From the NCBI GenBank assembly GCA_033816765.1, contig CM066295.1:1736001-1800000 (forward strand): 64,000 nt of DNA, given 5' to 3'. The translations under genes and the position numbers were made by a program. Of this stretch, positions 10,731 through 21,462 are shown one piece after another (within the stretch, counting starts at the first letter, position 1; every line of letters starts with the position of its first letter). The notes beneath the pieces were generated by a model, which worked only from the letters and a program-made list of their open reading frames with translations, did not search any database and was not told the DNA's origin. Source of the DNA: Nothopassalora personata (Eukaryota > Ascomycota > Dothideomycetes > Mycosphaerellales > Mycosphaerellaceae).

Positions 10731-10993
10731 ATCTTTTAAAAAAAATTGGGTTAATTAAAGTAAGGTAATAAGATGCACCTACAACACCAGTAAGTACAGC
10801 AACAAGTGCCATAAATACGTAACCACTACCTAAGGCAGCACGTAAAATTATTTGTTTTGCGAGAAAACCTATGAGAGGTGGTATACCTACAAATGAGAAC
10901 AATGTTATTGCTAAACTTGTTGCAATAAAGGTGATTTTCTTACAGATATGTCTTACGGCTGTTTTTTTTATATACATTACCGTAGCCAATCCT
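10731..10993 (-). other. NUMT: nuclear copy of part of mitochondrial nad2
   Basis: An AT-rich island of about 260 bases with sharp edges. On the minus strand it translates to a piece of NADH dehydrogenase subunit 2: [20 protein letters not shown], then [20 protein letters not shown] and [20 protein letters not shown]. The GIPPLIGF(L/F)AK motif and the hydrophobic helix pattern are characteristic of fungal nad2. The surrounding DNA has normal nuclear composition, so this is read as a mitochondrial fragment inserted into the nuclear genome. It has no start context and would not be expressed. An assembly chimera is the main alternative. Confidence 0.88.
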
Positions 10994-11124
10994 TTTTTTA
11001 GTCAGGGAGATGTTGTTTGCGACAGCAGCGAGGACAGTAAGGACGCTCGGCAAGGGTTGATGATGAGAGCACCTCTTCCCTCACTCACGCTAGCGAATGT
11101 CCGCGGTAAAAGCTCACATGACCA

Positions 11125-12055
11125 CGCTCGTACATCCCCTTGAACGATGTCATCGGTCAGCTAGCGCTCGACCAAGAGTTTCAATGCCTGGAGTTTAGAC
11201 GCATGCACCCTTGGCCAAAGTTCCTGCTCAGCGTGCTGAAGCAGACGGCTTTTCCCAATCAGTTCAGGCGATTCGGATTTTCGTTTAAGGTGCTCACCAT
11301 GATGGCGCCGCAGAAAGTACTCGATGAGCGCGACGAGTTCGTGAACGTAGCGTACAGAGCTGTCAGGCAACGACTCGCACGGGATAAGGGCGAGGCATCT
11401 GACATCGGCTATGGGAACGAGCAGAAGTCTCGTCCGGACCTCGTGGGCTTGATGCTTCGAGACATGAGAGGTACCGATAGAATGTCAGAGCCCGAGATCG
11501 TCTCAAACTCCATCCTGATCGTAGGTGGTGGTGCAGAGACAACGAGCACATGTCTCAGCGCTACAATCTATCATCTATGCAAAGCGCCGCACGCTATGCA
11601 GAAGCTGAAGGACGAGATACGAGGGACCTTTTCATCAGCCGAAGAAATCACCATCAAAGCAATGTCAAACCTCCCCTACCTGAGAGCCGTCATCGACGAG
11701 AGTCTGCGGATCTTCCCAGTCGCCAGCTACATCACTCCCCGCGTCGCGCCAAAAGAGGGCCACATAATCGACGGCTACGTTGTTCCTGGCGGCACCCACG
11801 TCTCGGTGGGTCAATTTTACATGGGCAGGTCAGATCGAAAGATGGCTCCCAGGCAACGAAATGCAAACCGCCTCTGGAAGAAGAGTCGACGAGATCTTGA
11901 AACCTTTCAGTATGGGACCCAGGAACTGTATTGGGAAATAATTGGCGTTGACAGAGGCAAGGCTGGTGACGGCGAAATTGATATGGCATTTTAACATGGA
12001 GCTCGACGGGGCGCATGAGACGTGGGTGGATGATGCGAGATTTTATGTGAGGACA
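11125..12055 (+). pseudogene. Cytochrome P450 pseudogene, N-terminus missing
   Basis: The open part (11140-11994) starts inside a P450: NDVIGQLALDQEFQCLEF, with the first roughly 180 residues absent. The I-helix oxygen-binding motif reads VGGGAETTSTCLSATIYHLC. The K-helix ExxR appears as YLRAVIDESLRIFPV and is followed by YVVPGGTHVSVGQF. The open frame then drifts out of register. The heme-binding loop FSMGPRNCIGK is present in another frame near 11910-11940 and is followed at once by a TAA, then LALTEARLVTAKLIWHFNME. So the fold is recognisable as a fungal secondary-metabolism-type P450, but truncation, frameshift and a stop inactivate it. Its broken 5' side lies about 140 bases from the NUMT. 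Confidence 0.9.
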
Positions 12056-12170
12056 CCATTTTTCCCGACACATGATGATGTGGCTCTTACTGACTGTTTT
12101 CCAGATTCTGTGGCAACTGCAGCCGCTTCGTGTGAAGCTCACTCCAATCCGGCAAAGAGAGTGGGAGCAC

Positions 12171-12235
12171 TAGCCGTGTCGGTCCCCATACACCCGCTTC
12201 GCGGGTGTGGGACAACCCAGTAAAAACGCATACCT
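12171..12235 (+). repeat. Left terminal inverted repeat of the MITE
   Basis: Sixty-five bases beginning TAGCCGTGTCGGTCCCC and ending CGCATACCT; partner of 12537-12598. Confidence 0.85.
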
Positions 12236-12536
12236 TAATGAAAACACCCATTGCAACTCGCGTATTACCTATTCTTTTCGCGTGATCTTCACAATATAAT
12301 CGCTGCTATCGACCGTGAAGAGGTGGAGGCCATCTGTAAGGCCGCTGCTTAGTATCACGACGCAGCCAACTAGGGAGTCGACTACTAGCGCCTTCGAAGG
12401 CGCATTCTTGGCTACAACTCACGTAGCACGCGTCTATCCACACACGAGGCTTACACGCAAGTTCACGCTAGTATAGCCTGCTTGTACGGACGATATAGTG
12501 TCTATAGATAATTGAATATACCCTTTATTATCCTTG

Positions 12537-12598
12537 AGGTATGCGGTTTTACTGGGTTGTCCGACAGGGGACCGACAGGGGACCGACACGCACGGCTA
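12537..12598 (-). repeat. Right terminal inverted repeat of the MITE
   Basis: Sixty-two bases; its reverse complement begins TAGCCGTGCGTGTCGGTCCCC and ends CCGCATACCT, matching the left arm apart from the middle section. Confidence 0.85.
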
Positions 12599-13031
12599 AG
12601 GCTTGGAAAAAAAATTTTGGCCAGTGTCGTGCATTGCGCTAATGTGGGCGGCAACGGCGCGGGGCGGCAATCACGTAATACTGGCGCGTTCGGCAGGCGC
12701 CGCGCGGCTAGTGCTGCGCACGGTCCAGTCCATCGTCAAAATCAGCACTGCACATGGCCACGCTTATTACGGCATGGACATGAAAGGTTTTCCATATGAC
12801 GCAAAGCAGCGATCACTCGAGGTTATCGAGGTCGACCAGTGCTGATTCGAATACGCCATCGCGTTGCGGCGACATATCGTGGTTATACCAATTAAGTTGA
12901 GCACAAACTGCAAGACCAAAGCCAACGCCAGATTAACTTCTATACCAATGCAACAATACGAAAGGCCGAGCTCTGATCCTCCTGTCGATATCACAAAAAA
13001 GTTCCCTCCCTTCACGTCACCTCGACCACCT
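12599..13031. other. Gap between MITE and laccase
   Basis: No supported gene. It includes the 3' flank of the laccase. Confidence 0.4.
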
Positions 13032-15041
13032 CTACACGCCCGAGTCATCCTGCTGAAGATTGACCCGCGCATCATACGCGGCCCAGCTCTCGCAGCTGCT
13101 GTTCAATGTCTCTTCATTGTAGAGACCGGCGATTTCGTTGACTCTCTCCAAAAATTGCAGCGCAAATCCTTCGGATGTGTGCCAGCCAATGTGGCAATGT
13201 GCTAAGAGAAGTGTTAGTTTCGAGCAAGGTGTAAGCTCGATTGAGAAGTTGACTCACCGAGCCATGCACCAGGATTGTCAGTGTCGAAGGCGATGACCAA
13301 GTAGCCGGCTGAAGGCAGCATAGCCACATCCCTGCGAGGCGGATTGCTATGCTGGAGCGCAATGCTGGAATTGTATGTGCCGGACCCTGAGGCTAGAATG
13401 TAGAAGTCGTGTCCGTGTAAGTGGATGGGATGTGGAGCTGTGTTGGTTTGCTGGATGATGAGGTACCTGCACGTGCACGTTAGAGAACTCACGATGAGGA
13501 AGACCACGATTCAACTTACATCCACTCATCAGGATTTGGCAGCTCAATGATAGCCTGCTGAAGCTCGTATTCGTGGTCGCCGTTGATAACTTGAAGCACG
13601 GTCGGATCTTCCCACTCCGAGAAAAAGGTGATGTTGTTTAGGTACCACTTGAAGACATTAGTGCCTGATGCGAGGCCGATGGTGACGTTCCTCGTGTCCT
13701 CCTTTGAGCTTTGTGCGCCAGCGTTCTTGGGCACCACAGGAGCGAGGCTCGCGGAAGGAGGGTCTTGGCAGGCAAGAGAAGAATCATCGGTAGTCCAAGG
13801 TACTGTGCTCGGTGTGTCTGAGCTGTTGCCATAGTGAATGATACCCTTGATGTCGTCTTCCTGGTTGTTGACGGCACTGCAGAACTGGTCCGGCACTGCT
13901 CGAAGCCAGAAGTCGCTTGCAACTGCTTCCTGGTTGGCGGTGAAGATGATATCGTATCGCTGCCCTGGTCCAAGACCGATGAGATTGGTCTCGTAGGGGA
14001 CGATGGGCACAAAGTCAGCAGCAATGACTTGTAGAGTGTGGTTGTCGATGGAGAAGTCGAAGAAGGTGTCGATTGAGGGGTTGACCAATCGCAGGCGGTA
14101 CGACTTTCCAGACTCGACAGAAGTCTGCCAGCGCTCGCCACCACCGGCACTTCCAACATTGGTACCGTTGATGAGACCGTTCGCCATTGGTGGTGCTCCT
14201 TTGGTCTCAGCGTAGGAGTACATGGAGCTAGCCGTGTTGTGGTCCCAGTCTTGCAAGAACATGTTGCCAAGATCCTCGTCGTAATTGGCAGATGCCGGGC
14301 CATGTATCAAAATGCCGCCGAAGACACCGTCCCAAGCCTGTACTGCAAAATGAGAATGATACCAGGAACTTCCATATTGGGTGGCCTTCCACTTGTAGGT
14401 GACAGTATCGCCTGGTGCAGTAGGGCATTGAGTGACAGAAGGAACACCATCGTCAGGATTCGTCCAGTTCTGCCTGATACCATGGAAATGGATGCCGGTA
14501 CCGTTGTTCTCCAGACCATTGTGCACATGGACAATCACGGTATCTCCCCAGTTCGCCTCGATGGTAGGTCCTGGCATAGTGCCATTTACAGTGAGAGCAA
14601 GCTTGGACACGCCGTCTGGCGAGAGAGTTGTGTTCACAAGCTCGAACCAGTACTCAACTGTTCTGCCAGTATCCGGACCGTCTAGATACCAGTCCGTGTT
14701 GATGTCATAGTCACACCAGCTTGAGCGATCGCTTGCAGTGTTGCCAGCGCAGGTCGCGTTTGAACCATTGTCACCACCGGTAGGGTTACTGCAAGTTGGA
14801 CGTCAGCTCTACTCCTCGTATGCTACTCACACTCCGATCAATCCACAATGTGACGTGGAGATGACCAGTTGCTCGAGCGCTACCTGCAAGATTCTGATAA
14901 TTACCCAGTGACGGTCTGTCGCTTGTTCCAGTGCGGCTTTCGGCCATAGGGATATGGTGCTCGAGGGTCTTTGTCAGGCACAAGGGCATGGCAGAAGCTT
15001 GCCACTGATGCAATGGCACACAGCGCGAGCGAGGGACGCAT
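13032..15041 (-). CDS. Ascomycete laccase (multicopper oxidase)
   Basis: Four exons on the minus strand, 15041-14905, 14788-13520, 13466-13258 and 13201-13032, sum to exactly 594 codons plus a stop. The start gives a signal peptide (MRPSLALCAIASVASFCHA) and a KR site (HWNKRQ) suited to Kex2 processing. All four copper-binding blocks are present: HFHG (about 146-149), WYHSH (about 188-192), HPIHLHGHDF (about 480) and HCHIGWHTSEGFALQFLE (about 540-557). The protein ends in DSGV, the C-terminal plug typical of ascomycete laccases, so it is probably cleaved there. Laccases are secreted enzymes that oxidise phenols with reduction of oxygen to water, in lignin or pigment chemistry. All splice sites are GT-AG. 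It is intact, unlike the neighbouring tyrosinase and P450. Confidence 0.95.
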
Positions 15042-16593
15042 CTTGGGTAGATAATTGAATGAAGATCAGGAGTACAATGCCGTAGAGGCTGAAGAATCCT
15101 AATATGAAGTTGACTCGTCCGAGCAAGGTAACTATATGTATCGTCATGGTAGCCAGTCATCCTTGTAGCAGGCATCGGATGCAACATTCTCTTCAGCTCG
15201 AATGTATTCTCGTCGTCGCTACGAGGCGCTGACGTTAAGGCTCCACGCGGTTACGACGTCCGGTTTGCATGTAGGTACGAAGGTGAACTTACAGGGACCG
15301 GGCTGCGGGCAAGGAAGCGCCCGTTGGTGTTCGTGAGTGTGTGCCGGTCCAAGCTTAGCTTCAACGTTTCGAACCTTGCGGTATTCGTATCGTCGAAGTC
15401 TGATGATGCCATGGTCCTAATTCTGTAGTGGCGGGATCCGATGTGCATCCTTCAGTGGCATTCAGAACAGATAGTTTGGCCGGAGGAACCGGAACGTAGG
15501 TCCAACAATGCATTAGCCGCGCGTCTCAGAATTTTGCCAGAAGGAGAAAGAGGATATCAATGACTCCACAAATCGCGACCTGCTGTCCCGAAGATGGAGA
15601 AGCGAGCTGAAGCGATAGGCATCCATGATTTTGACCAATAGCGGGTTGCGATGCTGGTGACGCTGATCGTATGTGTGTCTAGTCGTCAAGGCGTGGGCTG
15701 CCGCCACTTGATTGCGACTTTCACGCAGGAATCTATAGTGTTGATGGCGTTTGCGAAGGCGTTGTGATTGTGTAGTGCCATCTTACGCGAACTGGTCGGC
15801 ATAGGTGGGCTACATACCACACATGAAGTGAGGTTGACAGCCATGTGGGGGAAAGCTGGCGCAGCCAGTGGTGGAACTGAAGAGTAGCTGCGACGCTATG
15901 GACGGCTCGGTGCCTGCATCTCGGATCAGTCAAGGGTTGCGATATGCAATCCCCTGCAACTGGCAAGATCGTGTCAGCCAATTCTCGTGACACGGAAAAG
16001 TGATATTGACGTTACACACCTTGCACCTTCGATTGATTCGCTTTTCCCTGGTGATCCTCAATGCAGTCCGCATAGCGTTGTTCCGTAGGCGACAACATTG
16101 GCGACGAAAGCTGCGTTTCATGCTCCTCGGAGCTTCTAGGGCTGAACGGCAGGGGTCGAAAGCCGCACCCGAAGCATGACAATCCGTAGTGCCACCTGCG
16201 ACGACTGCACGCACCCCCACTGGCCAGCACGTGGGTGCCACCGGAGCAGATGGGCTCGGCGATATATGCAAGAACCAAAGGTGAGGCAACCCTGCCAGCT
16301 GCTGTCAAACCCTTGACGTTTACAAATTGGTGGTGCCCTGTAAGCGCCTGCGAATGCAGATGCAGAAGGCAGTGCAGATGAACCTTAAGCGCTCGGCTTC
16401 ATGGCCGGGTATCGATGCAAAGCGGAAGCGGAAAGTACTGTATGCAATAGGGGTGCTGGCACACGTTAGCAGTGTGGATGGTGCTCGCCCAGTTGCGTCA
16501 GCTAGTTTTCAATGTCTATAACATGTGTCAGTCGCCCGGATCCCAACTCTGTGATTACACCGAAAATACCTCACCACGCAGGCGCTCTACACG
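15042..16593. other. Intergenic region, no gene recognised
   Basis: Contains the laccase promoter. Short frames on the minus strand (15251-15448, 15930-16308) show no domain and no convincing gene structure. Confidence 0.4.
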
Positions 16594-17323
16594 ATGCATT
16601 TTCACATCTCCATATGCACTGCTGTCGGCCTTGCCTTCTTGACAGGCACAAGTCATGCTGCTACGTTGAGAGCGCGCCAGGACGTGGCTGCCACGGAGTA
16701 CTTCGGGTCTCTGTACTGCTATGGCGAAGGTATCCAAGGACTGCCAGTGTACTACTCTGATGGTAAGTTTGAGCAAAAGTTTTGCGTATACGTTACTGAT
16801 GTGTCTCAGAAGTGGCAATGATCGGCGTACAGCCGCTCGACAATGCAACCGTCGCCACAAATGTGACATGTGGGTAACACCTGTGCTCATTCTGAAGTGC
16901 CGCTAAAGACAGTACCATAGTCGATGATTCGGAGGCTACCACGACTCTGACCGTGACTGCCAACGAGACAGAATCCTTGAACGCCACAACATTTTTCATC
17001 GGTGAGCCTGTCGCAAATTGTGGCTGCGAAGAGTCGTTGACCTCTAAACAGATTCTTCTCCTGGTGCAAACCAAGCCGCTGGTTTCGTCAGCACCGCCAA
17101 CGATAGTGACTCCCTTACAACCTCCGGCTTCATGCTATTCGGCAACCAGCTTGTGTGGGTCAGCGGCGCTGGCGCACTCGAGCAGAAGTTCTGGGCAAAG
17201 CCCACGTCGACCGATGGCGTCTACACCTTGGCTTGGAACGTTGATGCCGTCGCTGGAGACGGAGCAGTTCCCGTGAACGTTAAGAACGTGGCACCGGTCA
17301 CGGTAGGCGGCGACGACTCGTGA
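16594..17323 (+). CDS. Secreted protein of unknown function
   Basis: Four exons are proposed: 16594-16762, 16810-16873, 16913-17001 and 17052-17323, summing to 197 codons plus a stop. Introns start GTAAGT, GTAACA and GTGAGC and end in AG. The start encodes a clear signal peptide (MHFHISICTAVGLAFLTGTS, then HAATLRARQ). The mature protein has few cysteines, several Asn-X-Thr sites (DNATVATNVT, TANETES, LNATTF) and a C-terminal domain with LFGNQLVWVSGAGALEQKFW. No family is recognised. Its layout suggests a glycosylated cell-surface or extracellular protein. The exact second intron border is uncertain by four bases, with the same total length. Confidence 0.72.
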
Positions 17324-17521
17324 GCGCGAGAGCCAAGCTTGGAAGATTTCGTAATATTCATCGAGTGCAAACGCCAGTCGTGGCGGGAGGATAGATCGTT
17401 CGGCAGTCCATATCTTTAGAAAGCGGAATCACAGTATGATGAGCTTCGTGTGTTCACTTCTAGAAAAAGAGCGTCCATGGGCTTCTTGAGAGCGGTCTCG
17501 TGCTGATTGAGCTGAGAGCAT

Positions 17522-17551
17522 CTGCTCAAACCTGCTCAAACCTGCTCGAAC
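17522..17551. repeat. Three copies of a 10-base tandem repeat
   Basis: Unit CTGCTCAAAC; the third copy has one change (CTGCTCGAAC). Confidence 0.8.
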
Positions 17552-17749
17552 GCGGAAGGCTGATAGCCTCCGCTGCAGGTCACGGAGAGTAGTCGTCACG
17601 GCCATGGACTCCTCAGGCCGCCTGAAGGCATGTCCGGTTCTATACTTGAATGGTGGACTGTGCCTCACACATTCGCACTTGGTATGCGCTCGTGAACCTG
17701 CGGGGAAGTGATGATTACTATCCGTCAAGACGTGATATCAGTGTACCAT

Positions 17750-17809
17750 CATGTAACGGGAGTCGCCGTCGTGTAAAGGGAGTTGCCGTCGTGTGAAGGG
17801 AATGTCCGA
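17750..17809. repeat. Three copies of a 20-base tandem repeat
   Basis: Units at 17750, 17770 and 17790 share the pattern CGTGTAAAGGGAGTTGCCGT with a few changes. A run of 14 C follows at 17819-17832. Confidence 0.8.
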
Positions 17810-17818
17810 AGCCAGGCG

Positions 17819-17832
17819 CCCCCCCCCCCCCC
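17819..17832. repeat. Homopolymer run of 14 C
   Basis: Uninterrupted C-run; a likely site of length errors in sequencing or replication slippage. Confidence 0.9.
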
Positions 17833-19643
17833 AAGTACGGCATCCAGTTGAGCGGCACTGCGTCCGTTAGCCCCCACGACCATGACATACTGTACCAGCA
17901 CACAGTCTGTCGTCGCGTGTTACTTCCATGCGCGGGCGTGTTGTGGTGGTGGTGATGTTGCCTCCCGCTCGGCCCGCCGATTCTCCGTGGCCCCGGCTCA
18001 GGCTAAAGGGATCTAAACTTGATATCCATGACTTCGCACCTTTCCTTGCCACAAAGACCCAGTATCGTTACGTCTTGTACGAGACGTTGAGTTCGCCAAC
18101 GCTGCAGAGCTGCAGGATCACGAGCTCTTGAGATTTGGCGACGCGCTTCCAACTTGATTCCGGGGCCGAGATGGTGCAACCCCTACTCGTGACACCATGA
18201 AGGAAGTAGGCCAGTGTTGTCTGGACCAGGAGCAGGCATGTTCAATGATATACGACATCTGGGAGATGATTGCAACCAGCATTGTGACAACATCCGAACC
18301 GCGAAAGCATAAAGTAGAGACTCAATCTTACTGAAGTGGAATCACAAACACACATCACAACGAAGCACACATTCATCCTCGACAGAAAGCCCCTTGAATA
18401 CAATCTTGATATGTACATCATCGTTTCACCATCGCTTCCATGCTCATGGCAGCCGTGCCAACACAGCCGATGATTGTCGGCGGAAAGATTCCCAAAGTTG
18501 ACGACAAATTCGGCAAAGCAGCAACAGGAGATAGTATCGTCGAAAAAGGCCTCGCCGCATCGGACGGTCACTTGTTCGTCGGCGGCTATTAGGCGTCGTC
18601 TCTTCGACAAAGGCGATAAGCAGGCCTTTACTAACTCTTGTGACCCCAGCGAGCCAGTGAGCTATCACTCGAAAGTCGTCATTTTGGTGTAAATGAACCC
18701 ACGCCGCCACCTAAACATCGAGTGCGGACAATTTAGTCTCTCAGCGAGTTGTGGTCCGGAATGTAGGCTGCCATAACATATAATGATGGCAGGTATACCA
18801 ATACACTATGCCAATCATCGACACGTGGCAATGACCAGCTGGCGCAAAAGTGGTTCTCCCATGAGCCGAAAATGGTAACCACTTTCACCCTCTGACATTG
18901 GATCGTCCCAGCAAGAGGTAAAATATGATTCGCGACACTACACTCAGCAGCGGCATCGGAATTGCTGCCATCGCTTTGATCTCCGTTATTGCCACAAAGA
19001 TACAATGGCCAAACTACTTCACACTCTTTTCGGCGAAGAGCACGATACAGTCCAATCAATGTATTGAATCACCATCGAGCTCCCATGACAGCTGGTGATA
19101 CACAACACACGCAGGACCGACGCTATATTGCGTATTTTCATCACGGCCGGTCGCTTGAGGGATAGAGTAGATCTTAACACGAACTTTCTGAGGTCAAAGT
19201 GCATCTGGAAATAATTCATCAACGACGAAGGTATCAAGAGCGAGGGAGCAACATCTAGGACCCGTCGGGTGCGTGACTAGCGCAATGCCACCCCAGACCG
19301 TATCAGCTCGAATATCTGTAGCAATCTGGTACCACGTAAGGCACACTGCTTCATCATGGAATGACTTCTCCAGAAGTCGTCCGCTTTACACACCGTACCG
19401 CATGCCTCGGCGGCGCTTGCAGAATCTTGTTTGCTGCAAGTTCAAGTACTTGACTGTGCCCCAATCCACGCGTACATCCGTTTGGCCCGGCCTGCACTGC
19501 ATCATGAATCGGTATTTCGAGAATCATGAATATGTTGCCATGTGTCCCATCACACCCAAAAACTGATACGTATCATTTCTGTGGCGATCAAGAGCAGGAA
19601 GAATGTCCTGCTCTTGAGCAAGCCCACCCTCCAGCCTCTTTCA

Positions 19644-19652
19644 TATATAAAG
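19644..19652 (+). promoter_or_regulatory. TATA-like box
   Basis: TATATAAAG lies about 180 bases before the ATG of the 2EXR-like relic at 19828 and is followed by a pyrimidine-rich leader. This suggests that a promoter once existed here. Confidence 0.4.
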
Positions 19653-19827
19653 CGGTCTTGAGGAATTTTTGCATTTATCACACGTCCTTGGTCATCCATC
19701 TTACTCTCGACTTCGATCCTCGATCTTATGATCTTCGACCATGTGATCCTCGTCCTTCATCTCTGTCTCCCTTCCGTGCTTTCCACTCGACACAGCCACC
19801 ACGACTACGGCAACGACAACTAACAAC

Positions 19828-20203
19828 ATGGCGAAAATCGTCCTGGCCCTCGATCGTCGTGCTCGAGTCCTCCCTATAGAGCTTAGAGATATTGTTCTCG
19901 AATTCAGCCTCTAGCTATCATCGCTCGATGCGCTAAAGGCTTGTATCCACTTTCTACGGAGATACAGCCACGACCCTCCGGAGTCCTCGCCACTGCTTCA
20001 CGAACTAAGTTGAGTCTCTCGAAGTCGCTCACCGACGCCTGCTCTGCAACGTTCACTGCGTCGTCAAGAATACTTCGCTAGTCCCGAGCAAAGTCATCGA
20101 AAAGTGGGCCAACCTCTTGATCCTTCGACAGGTCCAAGCAGCTCTCTCGTTGGAAGTCGTACACGCTGGCAGTGGCGAGAGATTTCTCGTGCCACTATAC
20201 TAG
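19828..20203 (+). pseudogene. 2EXR/F-box-like relic
   Basis: From the ATG at 19828 the frame reads MAKIVLALDRRARVLPIELR, then DIVLEFSL and a TAG. The same frame continues LSSLDALKACIHFLRRYSHD before another stop. A neighbouring frame then gives HRRLLCNVHCVVKNTSLVPS and EKWANLLILRQVQAALSLEV. The opening LPIELRDIVLEFSL matches the first motif of fungal 2EXR/F-box-like proteins. Stops and a frame change within 400 bases indicate a dead or heavily truncated copy. Assignment rests on a short motif. Confidence 0.5.
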
Positions 20204-20436
20204 CACCGGAGGCGGCTCGCGTGATGATCTGGGGCTTCCCCACTCGGGTTCAGTCATAGGTATGTGTAGATGCAGGAGTGAGTTCTATTACGTTCTCCTA
20301 AGTGCTGGGTAAAGCTAAATGAAGACCGCGTAGCACTGCCCTCCTTTATACAGTCGTCAATTATTAGTCGTCACAAGATCCTTCCTCAACACCGCCAAAA
20401 TCCTATCCTGTTAGTATCCACAACTTTTACCACAGC

Positions 20437-20931
20437 ATGGAAGCCCTCCCGCAAGAGCTCCAAGATACAATTCGCGATGCAGATCCAAGAATAGAGAGAC
20501 ATGACGGACGGGTGGTGGAGAGGACTGGAAAGGCAAATCTCATGAACGGCAGTGGGTATGGGTCCGGCAGAAGCGAGTAAGAATCTTGGATAACTTTTGT
20601 GTACATAAGCAGACTCGACGTCGGAAACGCCAAGCTTTGCGCATGCACCATTCACTTCCAATTCCCCAGTCTCGCATTGTCATGCCTATTCTTGCTCGAT
20701 CCTTTCCAAGAAACCCTCGCCCCTTCCCCCATACATTTCCCCCAAGCCTCAGACCTCCCTGTTCACCACCCTAAATCACCTCCAACCCCTCCCCAAAGGA
20801 CTTCCACAACCCAATTTTCCTCCTTTGGCTCTACACCACCGCAGCCGTTCCGCACCACACAATGGTTAAGCCAAGACGAATCTCCCAAAAATACCCCTCT
20901 ACTCTACCTACACATTAACCTCCATTCGTGA
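20437..20931 (+). CDS. Possible small 2EXR-like gene or relic
   Basis: The ATG at 20437 opens with MEALPQELQDTIRDADPRIE, resembling the start of fungal F-box/2EXR proteins. Removing a 36-base GTAAGA...GCAG segment (20577-20612) would join it to a frame of about 106 residues that is Pro/Ser-rich in its second half, giving 152 residues in total. An intron of 36 bases is very short, so the model is doubtful. It may be another decayed copy of the family seen at 19.8 kb. Confidence 0.28.
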
Positions 20932-21462
20932 CCTACTACCGTATACGACGACATCAGCACTTTGCAAAGCAGCAATCAGCATAGCCGTCTTCCTCCACAA
21001 TGAGGATATTCTCCAAATACCGCGGGTCTATCCCGCGGGACCAGTGGATGCTGATTTTGAGGTATGCGCTGCGAAGGGCCGTTCTTCGCTCACTCGGGCG
21101 ACGGTTGTGGTGGAGGGTTGCAGCTAGATGCGTTTGGGTCTACAGCCGCGCGTTGTAGTTCGAGCGGCAAGCGGGGTGAATGCTACAGAGAGAGCTGGCG
21201 GACGGTGCTGGGCGGTTGGAAGGTGTAGGGCTGAAGGGAAGGGTAGGAGAGTGGTATGTAGCCTTGTGTCTTCGCGTCTGCTCTCGTTCCCAATCGGAGC
21301 AGCAGCTGATGTGATATTGTATTGACAAGCAGCAAATCATATGACAAGGGTATCTCAAGCGCCACAAACCTCTATTCTATCTCACACATTTTTTCCATCC
21401 GTACAACGCCTTATGCATGTATCGCGAATAGCAACTCGCATTCCTCAACCTCAATCGAAGTC
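20932..21462. other. Intergenic region, no gene recognised
   Basis: Nothing supported; it includes the 3' flank of the DDHD phospholipase gene. Confidence 0.4.

Larger units (their letters stand above)
12171..12598. mobile_element. MITE with about 60-base terminal inverted repeats
   Basis: The left arm (12171-12235) and the right arm (12537-12598) are inverted copies. The inner 26 bases (12210-12235 and 12537-12562) differ at one position. The outer ends share TAGCCGTG and TGTCGGTCCCC. The ends are TA...TA, compatible with a TA target duplication as made by Tc1/mariner or pogo/Fot1-type transposases. The 300-base core has no coding potential, so this is a non-autonomous miniature element. 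The left arm contains a perfect hairpin (ACACCCGCTTCGCGGGTGT, 12190-12208); the right arm instead has a repeated GGGGACCGACA unit. Confidence 0.85.
17324..19827. other. Gene-poor region with short tandem repeats
   Basis: No gene is supported in about 2.5 kb. It holds a 10-base repeat at 17522-17551, a 20-base repeat at 17750-17809, a C-run at 17819-17832 and, near its end, a TATA-like site before a 2EXR-like relic. Confidence 0.5.

Noticed and set aside
12599..12845. Possible transposase remnant next to the MITE
   Set aside because: The open frame there has no DDE-type or other transposase motif.
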